Assembly (NCBI GenBank): GCA_934546685.1
Contig: CAKTEB010000029.1
Location: 1 to 24,808, forward strand
DNA: 24,808 bases
Direction of reading: 5' to 3'
From: an uncultured Oscillospiraceae bacterium
Lineage (GTDB): Bacteria > Bacillota > Clostridia > Oscillospirales > Oscillospiraceae
The translations under genes were made by a program, and so were the position numbers. Each line of letters starts with the position of its first letter. The stretch's first letter is position 1. The notes below the pieces were generated by a model. That model worked only from the letters and a program-made list of their open reading frames with translations, was not told the origin of the DNA and did not search any database. Of this stretch, positions 7,754 to 16,391 are shown piece by piece.

Positions 7754-8518
7754 ATGCGCAATATTGCCATGATCCTCACCTATGAGGGCACAGCCTATCA
7801 CGGCTGGCAGGTGCAGAAAAACGCCGTCTCCGTCTGCGAGACCATGGAGCGGGCGGCGTCCATGGTGCTGGGCCACAAGGTAAAAATCACCGGCTGCGGC
7901 CGTACCGATGCGGGTGTCCACGCCAGAAACTATGTGGCGAACCTCCATACGGAGTCAAGGATCCCTGTGGATCGGCTGCCCTACGCCATGAACACCCATC
8001 TGCCCCATGATATCGTGGTGCGGGAGGCCTTTGAGGTGCCGGATAATTTTAATGCCATCGGCTCCTGCGTCAAAAAGGAATACACCTATCAGATCTACAA
8101 TTCCCGGATCCGGGATCCCTTCTATGTGAACCGGGCCTGCTTCTACCCCAAGCATCTGGACGAAAACGTTATGCGGGCGGCGGCGGAGCGATTTGTGGGG
8201 ACGCACGATTTTGCGGCGGTGCGCTCTGTGGGCACAGATGTGAAGTCTACGGTGCGCACGGTACACTATTTTGAGGTGGAGCGCCGGGATCAGCTGATCC
8301 TGCTTCGGATCTGCGCCAACGGCTTCCTCTACAATATGGCCCGGGCCATGTCCGGCACGGTGATCTACGCGGCGGAGGGAAAATTCCCCCCGGAGGCCAT
8401 CACCGAGATCCTGGACAAGGGGGACCGCACCGCTGCGGGACCCACTCTTCCGCCCGGGGGCCTGTATATGACAAAGCTATGGTATGAATGCGGGGAGGTT
8501 TCGTTCCATGTTGGATGA
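7754..8518 (+). CDS. truA: tRNA pseudouridine(38-40) synthase TruA
   Basis: A 254-residue cytoplasmic enzyme that isomerises uridines 38-40 of the tRNA anticodon arm. It shows the N-terminal TYEGTAYHGWQVQ motif, the catalytic block GCGRTDAGVHA with Asp52, the KKEYTYQIYN strand and the C-terminal FLYNMARAMSGTV motif that shapes the active site. Length is normal. The start is fixed by AAGGAG six bases upstream. Sitting directly behind ecfT is the usual arrangement in Firmicutes. It overlaps the following gene by 11 bases. Confidence 0.95.
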   Translation: MRNIAMILTYEGTAYHGWQVQKNAVSVCETMERAASMVLGHKVKITGCGRTDAGVHARNYVANLHTESRIPVDRLPYAMNTHLPHDIVVREAFEVPDNFNAIGSCVKKEYTYQIYNSRIRDPFYVNRACFYPKHLDENVMRAAAERFVGTHDFAAVRSVGTDVKSTVRTVHYFEVERRDQLILLRICANGFLYNMARAMSGTVIYAAEGKFPPEAITEILDKGDRTAAGPTLPPGGLYMTKLWYECGEVSFHVG

Positions 8519-9584
8519 CCATGCGGCAGCGTATGGAAGTCGAACAAACTGGAAGTATATCATGACTCTGGTGCTGCTGGCTGTGCTGGCTATGGCCGGA
8601 GCCTTCTGGGTCCGAAGCGGGGCCGCACTGCCCCAGGCCGGGGGCAGAAAAACCGCCATGGATTGGCGGGAACTTCCCTGGAGTGACGGGGAAGGGATCG
8701 AAGAGACTGCCTCCGGCGTTCTGGGGATTGCCCCGGAGCGCCTATGGCACATGGAGGAGGGCGGCACGATCACCGCACTCCTGGAAACGGAGGGGGAAGA
8801 CCTCCGGCCCATCTCTGGCTGCGCTATCGGAGCCTGGGGCAAGCGGGCCGTCTATCTTTGGGACGGCGACGATTTCCACCGGATCCCGGTATCCGGCGAG
8901 ATCCTGGGATGCAGCGGAAACGACGACTATTTGGCGGTGACGGCCAGCGCCTCCGGGGCCTACACCAGGACGAGCATTTTAGATGATTCCGGCGCAGTCC
9001 TGGGCCAGGTGATCCCCGATGGGGCCGCCATGGCGGAGACAGCCATGACGGAAACCAGGCTGGGGGGCCTGTGCCTGGACACAAGCGGCGGGTGGACGCT
9101 TCGGCTCTATGACCTGGACGGCCAGGAGCGGAGCATCACGGGGCTCCCGGCAGGGGAGACCTATCATCTCAAGGCCATGGAGCAGGGCTTCGCGGTGCTG
9201 GGAGATCAGAGCCTGTGCTTCTATGACGAGAACGGGCAGGAGACCGGCAGCTATTCCTTTGAGAATGGCGCCCCGGTGCGCTGGGACGCCGATGCCAGCT
9301 GGGTGGCAGTCCTGCTGGAGGACAGCGGAAGCTATATCCTGTCTGCCGTGGACAAGCAGGGGAACTTGCTGGGAACGACAACCGTTCCCATGCCCATTCG
9401 GTGTCTGCGGGCCCGGGGAAACCGCCTCTATGCCCTTGACTATCAGAAACTTCGGGTCTATGATACATCCTGTAGCCTCCAAGATCGGCAGGAATGCGGC
9501 GCAAGAGCCGCCGCCCTGGCCCCAGCGGATGGGGCTGTCTGGCTTCTCGGAAACGGCGAGATCGCCAGAGTTATAACCAGGTAG
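8508..9584 (+). CDS. Membrane-anchored protein of unknown function, probable beta-propeller (DUF5711-like?)
   Basis: A protein of 358 residues whose function I do not recognise. It has a short N-terminal tail, one membrane segment at about residues 20-37 (ITLVLL-type, TLVLLAVLAMAGAFWV) and then an exported domain of repeated short beta-strand units (AVYLWDG, LRLYDLDGQ, LCFYDENGQ, LRVYDTS, VWLLGNG). This looks like a degenerate seven-bladed propeller, similar in build to clostridial DUF5711 proteins. I chose the ATG at 8508 rather than 8484 because GGGGAGG ends nine bases before it. The gene then overlaps truA by 11 bases and is probably translationally coupled. No catalytic motif is visible. 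A role as an extracytoplasmic sensor or scaffold would be guesswork. Confidence 0.7.
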   Translation: MLDDHAAAYGSRTNWKYIMTLVLLAVLAMAGAFWVRSGAALPQAGGRKTAMDWRELPWSDGEGIEETASGVLGIAPERLWHMEEGGTITALLETEGEDLRPISGCAIGAWGKRAVYLWDGDDFHRIPVSGEILGCSGNDDYLAVTASASGAYTRTSILDDSGAVLGQVIPDGAAMAETAMTETRLGGLCLDTSGGWTLRLYDLDGQERSITGLPAGETYHLKAMEQGFAVLGDQSLCFYDENGQETGSYSFENGAPVRWDADASWVAVLLEDSGSYILSAVDKQGNLLGTTTVPMPIRCLRARGNRLYALDYQKLRVYDTSCSLQDRQECGARAAALAPADGAVWLLGNGEIARVITR

Positions 9585-9646
9585 AAGTTGGCGCAACGCG
9601 CCTGTCAATATATCATCCGCCGGAAACGGCGAAAAGGAGAAACACT

Positions 9647-11944
9647 ATGCGTCCTACCCTTTGCAGCAGATGCAAAAAGAATTATGCCGTGATCTTCATC
9701 ACGAAGATCGAAAACGGCGAGACCAAAAACGAAGGCCTCTGCCTGAAATGCGCCAAGGAGCTTGGGATCAAGCCCGTGGACGATATGATGCAGAAGCTGG
9801 GCATTACCGATGAGGATCTGGAGAATCTCACCGGTGAGATGATGAGCGCCCTGGGCGGCGAGGAGCTTGCGACTATGGAGGAGGATCAGCCGGATAATAC
9901 CGAGGAGGATGGCCGCACGGCCACCTTCCCGTTCCTGAGCCGCCTGTCCGGCAATATGGATCGGCAGAAGTCCGAGCCCCCCAAGGACAAGGGCGGCAAG
10001 GAGCCGAAAAAGGGCGGCAAGAAGGAGCGCCGGAAGTTCCTGGAGACCTACTGCCTGAACCTGACCCGAAAGGCCAAGGAGGGCCGCATCGACCATGTGG
10101 TGGGCCGGGAGACCGAGACCGAGCGGGTCATCCAGATCCTGAACCGCCGCCAGAAGAACAACCCCTGCCTCATCGGCGAGCCCGGTGTGGGCAAGACTGC
10201 TATTGCCGAGGGCCTGGCCCAGCGGATCTGTGACGGCGATGTGCCCTATAAGCTCCTGGACAAGGAGATCTATATGCTGGATATGACGGCTATGGTGGCC
10301 GGTACCCAGTTCCGGGGTCAGTTTGAGAGTCGAATGAAGGGGCTCATCGACGAGATCAAAAAGGCCGGGAACATCATCCTGGTCATCGACGAGATCCACA
10401 CCATCGTGGGCGCCGGCGACGCCGAGGGCAGCATGAATGCCGCCAATATTCTGAAGCCCGCCCTTTCCCGGGGCGAGATCCAGGTGCTGGGCGCCACCAC
10501 CTTCAACGAGTACCGGAAGCACATCGAAAAGGACACGGCGCTGGAGCGGCGGTTCCAGCCTGTAACCGTCAATGAGCCCACTATCGAGGAGGCTGTGGAT
10601 ATCCTCCGGGGCGTGGCCCACTATTACGAGGAGTACCACGGGGTGACGATCTCCCCGGAGATCGCGCGGCAGGCGGTATTGCTGTCTGAGCGGTATATCT
10701 CTGACCGGTTTCTGCCCGACAAGGCCATCGACCTCATCGACGAGGCCTGCTCCGATGTGAACCTGAAGGATCCGGATATCCGCCGTCTGGCGGAGGCCAA
10801 GAAGGAGCGGGACGACATCGAGCTGGAGATCGGCATGCTCACCGATGACGGGGAGCACGACGAGAAGGACTACGAGCGCCTGGCGCTGCTGAAAAGCAAG
10901 GCATTGCAGCTGGACAGCGTGCTCCATGAGCTGGAATCCAAGCCCCGTCCGGCCCTGACCATGGAGAATCTGGCCCGGGTCATCGAGCTCTGGACGAAGA
11001 TCCCTGCCAGCAAGGTGGAGGCCCAGGAGTATCAGCAGCTTCAGACCCTGGAGGAAAACCTCAAGAAGCGGATCGTGGGCCAGGATGAAGCCATCTCCGC
11101 CGTGGCCCGGGCCATTCGCCGGGGCCGAGTGGGCATCTCTCCCAAGCGCCGCCCTGTGAGCTTCATTTTTGTGGGCTCCACCGGCGTGGGCAAGACGGAG
11201 CTGGTCAAGACCCTGGCCGCGGAGCTGTTTGACAGCGAGGACAGCCTGATTCGAGTGGATATGTCCGAATATATGGAGAAATACTCTGTGTCCAAGCTCA
11301 TCGGCTCCCCTCCGGGCTATGTGGGCTATGATGAGGCGGGGCAGCTCACGGAGAAGGTCCGTCGGAAGCCCTATTCCATCATCCTCTTCGATGAGCTGGA
11401 GAAGGCCCATTCCGATGTGCTCAATATCCTGCTCCAGGTACTGGACGATGGGCGGATCACCGATTCCCAGGGCCGCACCGTGAACTTTGAACACACCGTC
11501 ATTATTATGACCTCCAACGCGGGCAGCGAGCAGCGGAGCACCGCCCTGGGCTTTGACCGGAGCCCCACCCAGCAGGCCAAGGATAAGGCCATGCGGGCCC
11601 TCCAGGAATTCCTGCGCCCGGAGTTCATCAACCGGGTGGACGAGATCGTCTGCTTCAACAAGCTCACCCGGGAGAACTTCCGGGGCATCGCCGGGATCAT
11701 GCTGGGCGAACTGCGCCAGTCCCTGGAGGATCGGGGCCTGAACCTCAGCTGGGACGAGAGCATTCTCGACTACCTGGTGGAGAAGTCCTACTCCGAGACC
11801 TATGGGGCCCGAAACCTCCGCCGTACCATTCAGCGGGATCTGGAGGATCCCATCGCCGAGAAGATCATCGACAGCTTCGAGGCGCCCATCTCTGCCATCA
11901 CCCTCCACGCGGAGGACGGCAGCGTCACCGTCAAGGCGGAATAA
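9647..11944 (+). CDS. clpE: ClpE/ClpC-like AAA+ unfoldase with N-terminal zinc finger
   Basis: A 765-residue Hsp100 protein that unfolds proteins, probably for ClpP. The N-terminus has two CxxC pairs (CSRC at 6-9, CLKC at about 33-36) forming a ClpE/McsA-type zinc finger, followed by a charged linker. AAA+ domain 1 has Walker A GEPGVGKT (177-184) and VIDEIHT. A short middle coiled region follows (RRLAEAKKERDDIELEIGML). AAA+ domain 2 has GSTGVGKT (510-517) and ILFDELEKAH. LGF at 634-636 sits where ClpP-binding loops occur, supporting a protease partner. An upstream ATG at 9494 extends the frame into unrelated sequence. AAAAGGAGA seven to eight bases before 9647 and the zinc finger directly after the methionine favour the shorter form. 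I see no CtsR-type heptad repeat upstream. ClpE versus ClpC naming rests on the zinc finger. Confidence 0.88.
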   Translation: MRPTLCSRCKKNYAVIFITKIENGETKNEGLCLKCAKELGIKPVDDMMQKLGITDEDLENLTGEMMSALGGEELATMEEDQPDNTEEDGRTATFPFLSRLSGNMDRQKSEPPKDKGGKEPKKGGKKERRKFLETYCLNLTRKAKEGRIDHVVGRETETERVIQILNRRQKNNPCLIGEPGVGKTAIAEGLAQRICDGDVPYKLLDKEIYMLDMTAMVAGTQFRGQFESRMKGLIDEIKKAGNIILVIDEIHTIVGAGDAEGSMNAANILKPALSRGEIQVLGATTFNEYRKHIEKDTALERRFQPVTVNEPTIEEAVDILRGVAHYYEEYHGVTISPEIARQAVLLSERYISDRFLPDKAIDLIDEACSDVNLKDPDIRRLAEAKKERDDIELEIGMLTDDGEHDEKDYERLALLKSKALQLDSVLHELESKPRPALTMENLARVIELWTKIPASKVEAQEYQQLQTLEENLKKRIVGQDEAISAVARAIRRGRVGISPKRRPVSFIFVGSTGVGKTELVKTLAAELFDSEDSLIRVDMSEYMEKYSVSKLIGSPPGYVGYDEAGQLTEKVRRKPYSIILFDELEKAHSDVLNILLQVLDDGRITDSQGRTVNFEHTVIIMTSNAGSEQRSTALGFDRSPTQQAKDKAMRALQEFLRPEFINRVDEIVCFNKLTRENFRGIAGIMLGELRQSLEDRGLNLSWDESILDYLVEKSYSETYGARNLRRTIQRDLEDPIAEKIIDSFEAPISAITLHAEDGSVTVKAE

Positions 11945-11961
11945 GGGGTATCAGGCAGTGA

Positions 11962-11980
11962 GGGGATCGGACGGATCCCC
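11962..11980 (+). other. Hairpin directly before the gshAB ribosome binding site
   Basis: GGGGATC (11962-11968) and GATCCCC (11974-11980) pair perfectly with a 5-base loop, ending one base before GGAAAGGAG. There is no U-tract, so it is not a terminator. It may affect mRNA stability or initiation. Confidence 0.45.
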
Positions 11981-12001
11981 GGGAAAGGAGAGCCATAGCC
12001 A

Positions 12002-14332
12002 ATGGAGCTCAGAGACATCTTTATCAACAATCCGGAGATGAAGGAGTTGCTGCTGCGCAGCGCCATCGGTCTGGAGAAAGAGAATATGCGGGTGCTGGGG
12101 GACGGACATATCGCCATGACCCCCCATCCCTTTGGAAATAAAGCCACCCATCCCTTCATCACCACGGACTTTTCCGAGTCCCAGGTGGAGATTGGCACGG
12201 AGGTTTGCGCCAACCCCCACCAGGTCTACGACCAGCTGGAGAACCTCCACGACATCGTCTCCACCACCGTGGCGGTGGAGAATCAGGAGCCGGAATATCT
12301 CTGGCCCGTGAGCAACCCGCCCATGATCCGGGACGAGGCGGATATCCCCGTGGCCCGGTTTGTGGGGGAGGCCAAGTCCAAGGAGACCTACCGGGAGTAT
12401 CTGGCGGACAAGTACGGAAAGAAGATCATGCTGTACTGCGGCATCCATTATAATTTTTCCTTTGATCGGGATCTGATCCGGCGGCTCCATCAAATTCTTG
12501 GCCGATATGACGAGCCCCAGTGCCTTCAGAGCGACCTGTATCTGATGCTGGCCAAGAACTGCTATCTCTACAGCTGGTTCCCCGTGGTCATGACCGCCGC
12601 CAGTCCCATTTTCCACGAGAGCTTTCTGGCCCAGGGCCAGGAGGTGGGGGGCGGACGGTTCCTGGGCTACGCCTCCATGCGCAACAGCAAATACGGCTAC
12701 TGGAACAAGGAGGAGATCATCCTCGACTATACGGACATGCCCTCCTATGTGAATTCCATTGTGGCAGAGGTGCGGAAGGGGGAGCTGTACTCTTCCAGCG
12801 AGTTCTATTCCCCGGTGCGCCTGAAGCCCAAGGGAAAGTACCTCATGAAGAACCTCCGGGAGACCGGCGTGAACCACATCGAGCTTCGAATGTTCGACCT
12901 GAACCCCTTGGACAAAAACGGCATGAGCAAGGACGATATGGAGCTTATGGAGTATTTCCTGCTGTTCCTGGCCTCTAAGCCGGACTTTGACTACACCCCG
13001 GAGCTCCAGCGCCAGGCCCATGAAAACCACATCCGCTCTGCCGCCTACGATATCACCTCCGTGGAGATCGTTCTGCCGGATCGCACCGAGACCCTCCAGC
13101 GGGCGGCCATCCGGCTGGTGGAGGAGATGGAGGACTTCTATCGGGCCCTGGATGTGCCCAGAGCCCTGGAGATCCTGGAGCAGAGTAAAAAGCGCCTGGT
13201 GGATCAGGAGCTGCTCTATGCCCATCGGGTCTACCACGCCATCGAGGAGAAGGGCTATGTGCCCTTTGCCATGGAGTGCGCCATGAGCGCTCTGGAGCAG
13301 TCCAATGAGAAGTATTATCTCCTCAAGGGCTTCGAGGACATGGAGCTCTCCACTCAGGCTCTCATCAAGGCTTGCCTGAAGCTGGGCGTCAAATATGAGG
13401 TGCTGGACCGGGTGGATAACTTTGTGCGGCTCCGCCGGGGCGACCGAGTGGAGTTTGTGAAGCAGGCCACCAAGACCAGCCGAGACAACTGCGCCAGCAT
13501 CCTGATGATGCGCAACAAGAACCTCACCAAGCAGCTGCTGCGGGAGCACGGCATCCCCACGCCCCGGGGCTCCATCTTCCAGGACAGGGAATCTGCAATT
13601 CAGTCCTTCCGGCAGAGAAAGCCCAGCGCTTTGGTGGTCAAGCCCAATTTCACCAACTACGGCAAAGGCATCACAGTGTTTACCTCAAGCCCCAACGAGG
13701 AGAACTTTGAAAAGGCGCTGGATATCGCCTTCCAGAACAGCCAGGAGGTGCTTCTGGAGGAGTATCTGCCCGGGGACAACTATCGGTTCCTGGTTATCGG
13801 CAACGTGGTTCAGGCGGTGTCCAAGCGGATCCCCGATTACGTCATCGGCGACGGCGTCCGCACCATCCGGGACTTGGTCATCGAGAAGTCCCGGGATCCC
13901 AGAAGAGGCCCGGAGCACCGCGGGCCCCTGAGCTTCATCGGCATGGGCGCGGAGGAGGCGCTGCACCTGGAGACCATGGGCATGAGCTTTATGACTGTGC
14001 CGAAGAAGGGCGAGCGGGTGACCCTGCGGCAGAGTTCCAACGTCTCCAGCGGCAGCGATGCCATCGACTGCACGGATATCGTCCATCCCTCCTATCGGGA
14101 CGTGGCCCTGAAGGCCGCCCAGGCCGTGGGAGCGGTGTTCTGCGGCGTGGATATTCTCACCGAGGATGTGACCCTGCCCGCAGATGAGAGCATTTACGCG
14201 GTGACGGAGCTGAATTTCAACCCGTCCATTAAGATCCACTGCTATCCCTCCGCCGGCCAATCCCGGCCCATCGGCGAGGCCGTGGTTCGGTTCCTGTTTG
14301 ACATGGACGAGGAGGAGGGAGCAGAGGCATGA
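12002..14332 (+). CDS. gshAB: Bifunctional glutamate-cysteine ligase / glutathione synthetase GshAB (GshF)
   Basis: A 776-residue fusion that makes glutathione from Glu, Cys and Gly with two ATP. The N-terminal ligase domain (about 1-500) shows GLEKENMRV (23-31), DFSESQVEIGTE, GIHYNFSF and IELRMFDLNPLD, the blocks shared with E. coli-type GshA. The C-terminal domain (about 500-776) is an ATP-grasp fold related to cyanophycin synthetase, with LVVKPNFTNYGKG, VLLEEYLPGDNYRFLVI and the metal/ATP block TELNFNPSIKIH. Length and order match known GshAB proteins. The start is preceded by AAAGGAGA at about 11 bases, with a small hairpin before it. The stop overlaps the next start as ATGA, so the nitroreductase is co-translated. 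The enzyme implies thiol-based oxidative stress protection, less common in strict anaerobes. Confidence 0.92.
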   Translation: MELRDIFINNPEMKELLLRSAIGLEKENMRVLGDGHIAMTPHPFGNKATHPFITTDFSESQVEIGTEVCANPHQVYDQLENLHDIVSTTVAVENQEPEYLWPVSNPPMIRDEADIPVARFVGEAKSKETYREYLADKYGKKIMLYCGIHYNFSFDRDLIRRLHQILGRYDEPQCLQSDLYLMLAKNCYLYSWFPVVMTAASPIFHESFLAQGQEVGGGRFLGYASMRNSKYGYWNKEEIILDYTDMPSYVNSIVAEVRKGELYSSSEFYSPVRLKPKGKYLMKNLRETGVNHIELRMFDLNPLDKNGMSKDDMELMEYFLLFLASKPDFDYTPELQRQAHENHIRSAAYDITSVEIVLPDRTETLQRAAIRLVEEMEDFYRALDVPRALEILEQSKKRLVDQELLYAHRVYHAIEEKGYVPFAMECAMSALEQSNEKYYLLKGFEDMELSTQALIKACLKLGVKYEVLDRVDNFVRLRRGDRVEFVKQATKTSRDNCASILMMRNKNLTKQLLREHGIPTPRGSIFQDRESAIQSFRQRKPSALVVKPNFTNYGKGITVFTSSPNEENFEKALDIAFQNSQEVLLEEYLPGDNYRFLVIGNVVQAVSKRIPDYVIGDGVRTIRDLVIEKSRDPRRGPEHRGPLSFIGMGAEEALHLETMGMSFMTVPKKGERVTLRQSSNVSSGSDAIDCTDIVHPSYRDVALKAAQAVGAVFCGVDILTEDVTLPADESIYAVTELNFNPSIKIHCYPSAGQSRPIGEAVVRFLFDMDEEEGAEA

Positions 14333-15102
14333 CCCTGGATGAAGCAATCTTAAAACGTCGTTCCATCCGCTCCTACGATATGGAGGAGCTGGAGCCGGAG
14401 CTCATCGACGAGCTGGTGGACTTTCTGTCGGAGCTCTGGGTGCCCGATGATACCATCGACTGGAATTTCGACATTCTGCCCCTGGACGACATGCGGAATA
14501 TCCTAAACGGCATCCCCCGGCTTCAGGCTCCCCACTATCTGGTGATCCGATCGGAGAAAATTAAAAACTGCCTCCAAAACGCCGGATATATCGGCGAAAT
14601 GGCGGTACTTTGGCTCACGGCCCACGGTATCGCCAGCTGCTGGCAGAGCACTCTGGACGTGGAGCCGGAGCACGACTACAAGGACGTACTGCCCTATATC
14701 ACCACCGTGGCCTTTGGTAGGTCTTCGGAGCCCTTCCGGCAGGATCCCTCGGAGATTAAGAAGAAAAAGAAGCTCTCGGCCATTGCCTACGGCGACATGA
14801 GCTCCCCCCGAAAGGAGATCATGGAGCTCACCTGGATGGCGCCCAGCTGCATGAACGCCGAGCCGGTACGGTATCTGGTGGACACCCATCGGATCCACAT
14901 CTACCGGAAGAACAACAAGCTGCTGAAATTCAATCAGCTCAACTATTATCAGTGCCTGGACGTGGGCGTTGCCATGGCCCACATGGAGGTAGCGGCAAAG
15001 AAATATGGCTACCGGGTGGTCTTTGAGCGGTTGAGTCCGGAGCCGGATTTCCGGAAGGAGATCTACCAGGCTTCCGCCCATCTCATAAAGGAGGAAACGT
15101 AA
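14329..15102 (+). CDS. Nitroreductase family FMN oxidoreductase (TM1586-like)
   Basis: A 257-residue protein with the nitroreductase N-terminal signature LKRRSIRSYD (FMN phosphate contacts) and two similar halves: one around IGEMAVLWLTAHGIASCW, a second around LDVGVAMAHMEVAAKKYGY. This two-half arrangement is that of the putative TM1586-type nitroreductases, which act as pseudodimers in one chain. Such enzymes reduce nitro, quinone or flavin substrates with NAD(P)H, and the real substrate is not readable. The start overlaps the gshAB stop (ATGA). The tight coupling suggests shared use under redox stress, which is inference. Confidence 0.82.
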   Translation: MTLDEAILKRRSIRSYDMEELEPELIDELVDFLSELWVPDDTIDWNFDILPLDDMRNILNGIPRLQAPHYLVIRSEKIKNCLQNAGYIGEMAVLWLTAHGIASCWQSTLDVEPEHDYKDVLPYITTVAFGRSSEPFRQDPSEIKKKKKLSAIAYGDMSSPRKEIMELTWMAPSCMNAEPVRYLVDTHRIHIYRKNNKLLKFNQLNYYQCLDVGVAMAHMEVAAKKYGYRVVFERLSPEPDFRKEIYQASAHLIKEET

Positions 15103-15969
15103 TTGCCAAAGCCCATTATGGTGTCCTGTGATTCCGCCTGCGATCTCAGCCCAGAGATGCGGGAGCGGTATTCCATTCAGATCACCAGCATGTATGTCCA
15201 CCAGGACGGAAAGGTGTTCCGGGACGGCGTGGACATCACACCGGAGGATATCTATGCCACCTATGAGGAAAAGGGCGTGCTGCCCACCACCTCAGCCATT
15301 CCCCCTGCGGAGTACCGAGACTTTTTCGCTCGGTATACGGAGCAGGGCTATGCGGTGGTGCATATCGGCCTGTCCAGCGGGATCTCCAGCACCTGCCAGG
15401 ACGCCATGCTGGCGGCGGCGGAGCTGGAGGACGTGTATGTGATCGACTCCCAGGCCCTCAGCTGCTCCGGCGGACTGCTTGCCATAGAGGCCTGCCGCAT
15501 GCGTGACGAGGGCATGGACGCGGAGGAGATCTATCACGCCATTCTGGGCCTGGCGGACCGGACCAATACCTCCTTTATCGTGGCGAAGCTCACCTATTTG
15601 GCCAAGGGCGGCCGGTGCAGCACCGTAACGGCTCTGGGAGCAAACATCCTGGGCATCAAGCCTGCTATCGAGATGGCAGGAGGCACTCTGTCCGTGGGAA
15701 AGAAGTACCGGGGCAAAATGCCGGAGGCCTTTGAGAAGTTTTTGAAGGACAAGCTGGAGCTGGCCCGGCAGCAGGGGGACGGGGGCATTGCCTGCGTCTA
15801 CCATGCGGGCATCGATCCGGCGCTGTTTGACCATCTGGTGAAGCTCGCGGAGCAGTCCGGGATCTTTGAGGAGGTCATCACCGCCCGGGCGGGCAGCATC
15901 ATCTCCTCCCACTGCGGCAGAGAGACCATCGGCTTCACCTTCCAGAAACGACAGGAGGGAGAAGCATGA
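15103..15969 (+). CDS. DegV family fatty-acid-binding protein (FakB-like)
   Basis: A 288-residue cytoplasmic two-domain EDD-fold protein. It shows the N-terminal SCDSACDLS, the PTTSAIPPAEY block, LSSGISSTCQ (hydroxyl contacts to the fatty acid head group), VIDSQALSCSGG and YLAKGGRCS. DegV/FakB proteins hold a fatty acid for phosphorylation by a DhaK-like kinase (FakA), which feeds phospholipid synthesis. No kinase is in this window. The start is TTG immediately after the preceding TAA, with AAAGGAGG eight bases upstream. Family sure, ligand inferred. Confidence 0.9.
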   Translation: MPKPIMVSCDSACDLSPEMRERYSIQITSMYVHQDGKVFRDGVDITPEDIYATYEEKGVLPTTSAIPPAEYRDFFARYTEQGYAVVHIGLSSGISSTCQDAMLAAAELEDVYVIDSQALSCSGGLLAIEACRMRDEGMDAEEIYHAILGLADRTNTSFIVAKLTYLAKGGRCSTVTALGANILGIKPAIEMAGGTLSVGKKYRGKMPEAFEKFLKDKLELARQQGDGGIACVYHAGIDPALFDHLVKLAEQSGIFEEVITARAGSIISSHCGRETIGFTFQKRQEGEA

Positions 15970-16343
15970 CGCCGCCCAGCGTGATCCTCTGCAACTACAC
16001 CGACGCCGAGGTCAAGGCCTGGCGGTTCCTGCTGCGGCAGCTTCCGCTGCTGAAGATCACAGTGGTGGGGCCCAATCAGTTCGGCTGCAAGCTCCGAGAG
16101 CTCCTGGAGCGGCCTGAGACCGCCAGCAGCGGCGAGGCTCCGGACTTTACCGGACGCATGGCTGTATTCGCCGGGGCGAGAGGAGAGCTGCTGAATCGCC
16201 TCATCGATCTCTCCCGGCAGGCCAGCCGGGAAAAGGCCCATCGTGCCACCATGACGGATACCAATGCGGGCTGGACGGTCAACTACCTGTTCTGGCAGCT
16301 GGAGCAGGAGGAGCGGCAGCTAACCGCCCGAAAAAAGAGATAA
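15966..16343 (+). CDS. DUF3783 family protein
   Basis: A 125-residue soluble protein matching the clostridial DUF3783 family in its N-terminal half (CNYTDAEVKAWRFLLRQ, then ITVVGPNQ). A middle segment (VFAGARGELLNRLIDLSRQA) precedes a basic, Glu/Gln-rich C-terminus. The function is unknown. It overlaps the degV stop as ATGA with GGGAG just upstream. It is the last gene of the rightward run and is followed directly by the bidirectional terminator. Confidence 0.7.
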   Translation: MTPPSVILCNYTDAEVKAWRFLLRQLPLLKITVVGPNQFGCKLRELLERPETASSGEAPDFTGRMAVFAGARGELLNRLIDLSRQASREKAHRATMTDTNAGWTVNYLFWQLEQEERQLTARKKR

Positions 16344-16391
16344 AAAGCGCGCATGGAAGCGAAAAAAGCGTTCCATGCGCGTTATTTATTT
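16342..16391. terminator. Bidirectional terminator between convergent operons
   Basis: A perfect 11-bp stem (16348-16358 with 16371-16381) has a U-rich tail on the plus strand (16382-16391) and an A-run on the left (16342-16346), which gives a U-run on the minus strand. It ends the PBP-to-DUF3783 run. It also sits over the stop of rqcH, whose last codons lie in the plus-strand tail. Confidence 0.88.

Noticed and set aside
9585..9646. CtsR operator before the ClpE-like gene
   Set aside because: No heptad direct repeat of the CtsR type is present. There is only a small GGCGC/GCGCC hairpin.
9605..11908. A 767-codon open frame antisense to the ClpE-like gene
   Set aside because: Same artefact: a mirror of codon bias in a clearly real AAA+ gene, with no start site and repetitive composition.
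11951..13549. A 532-codon open frame antisense to gshAB
   Set aside because: No ribosome binding site or recognisable domain; it shadows a well-matched GshAB.
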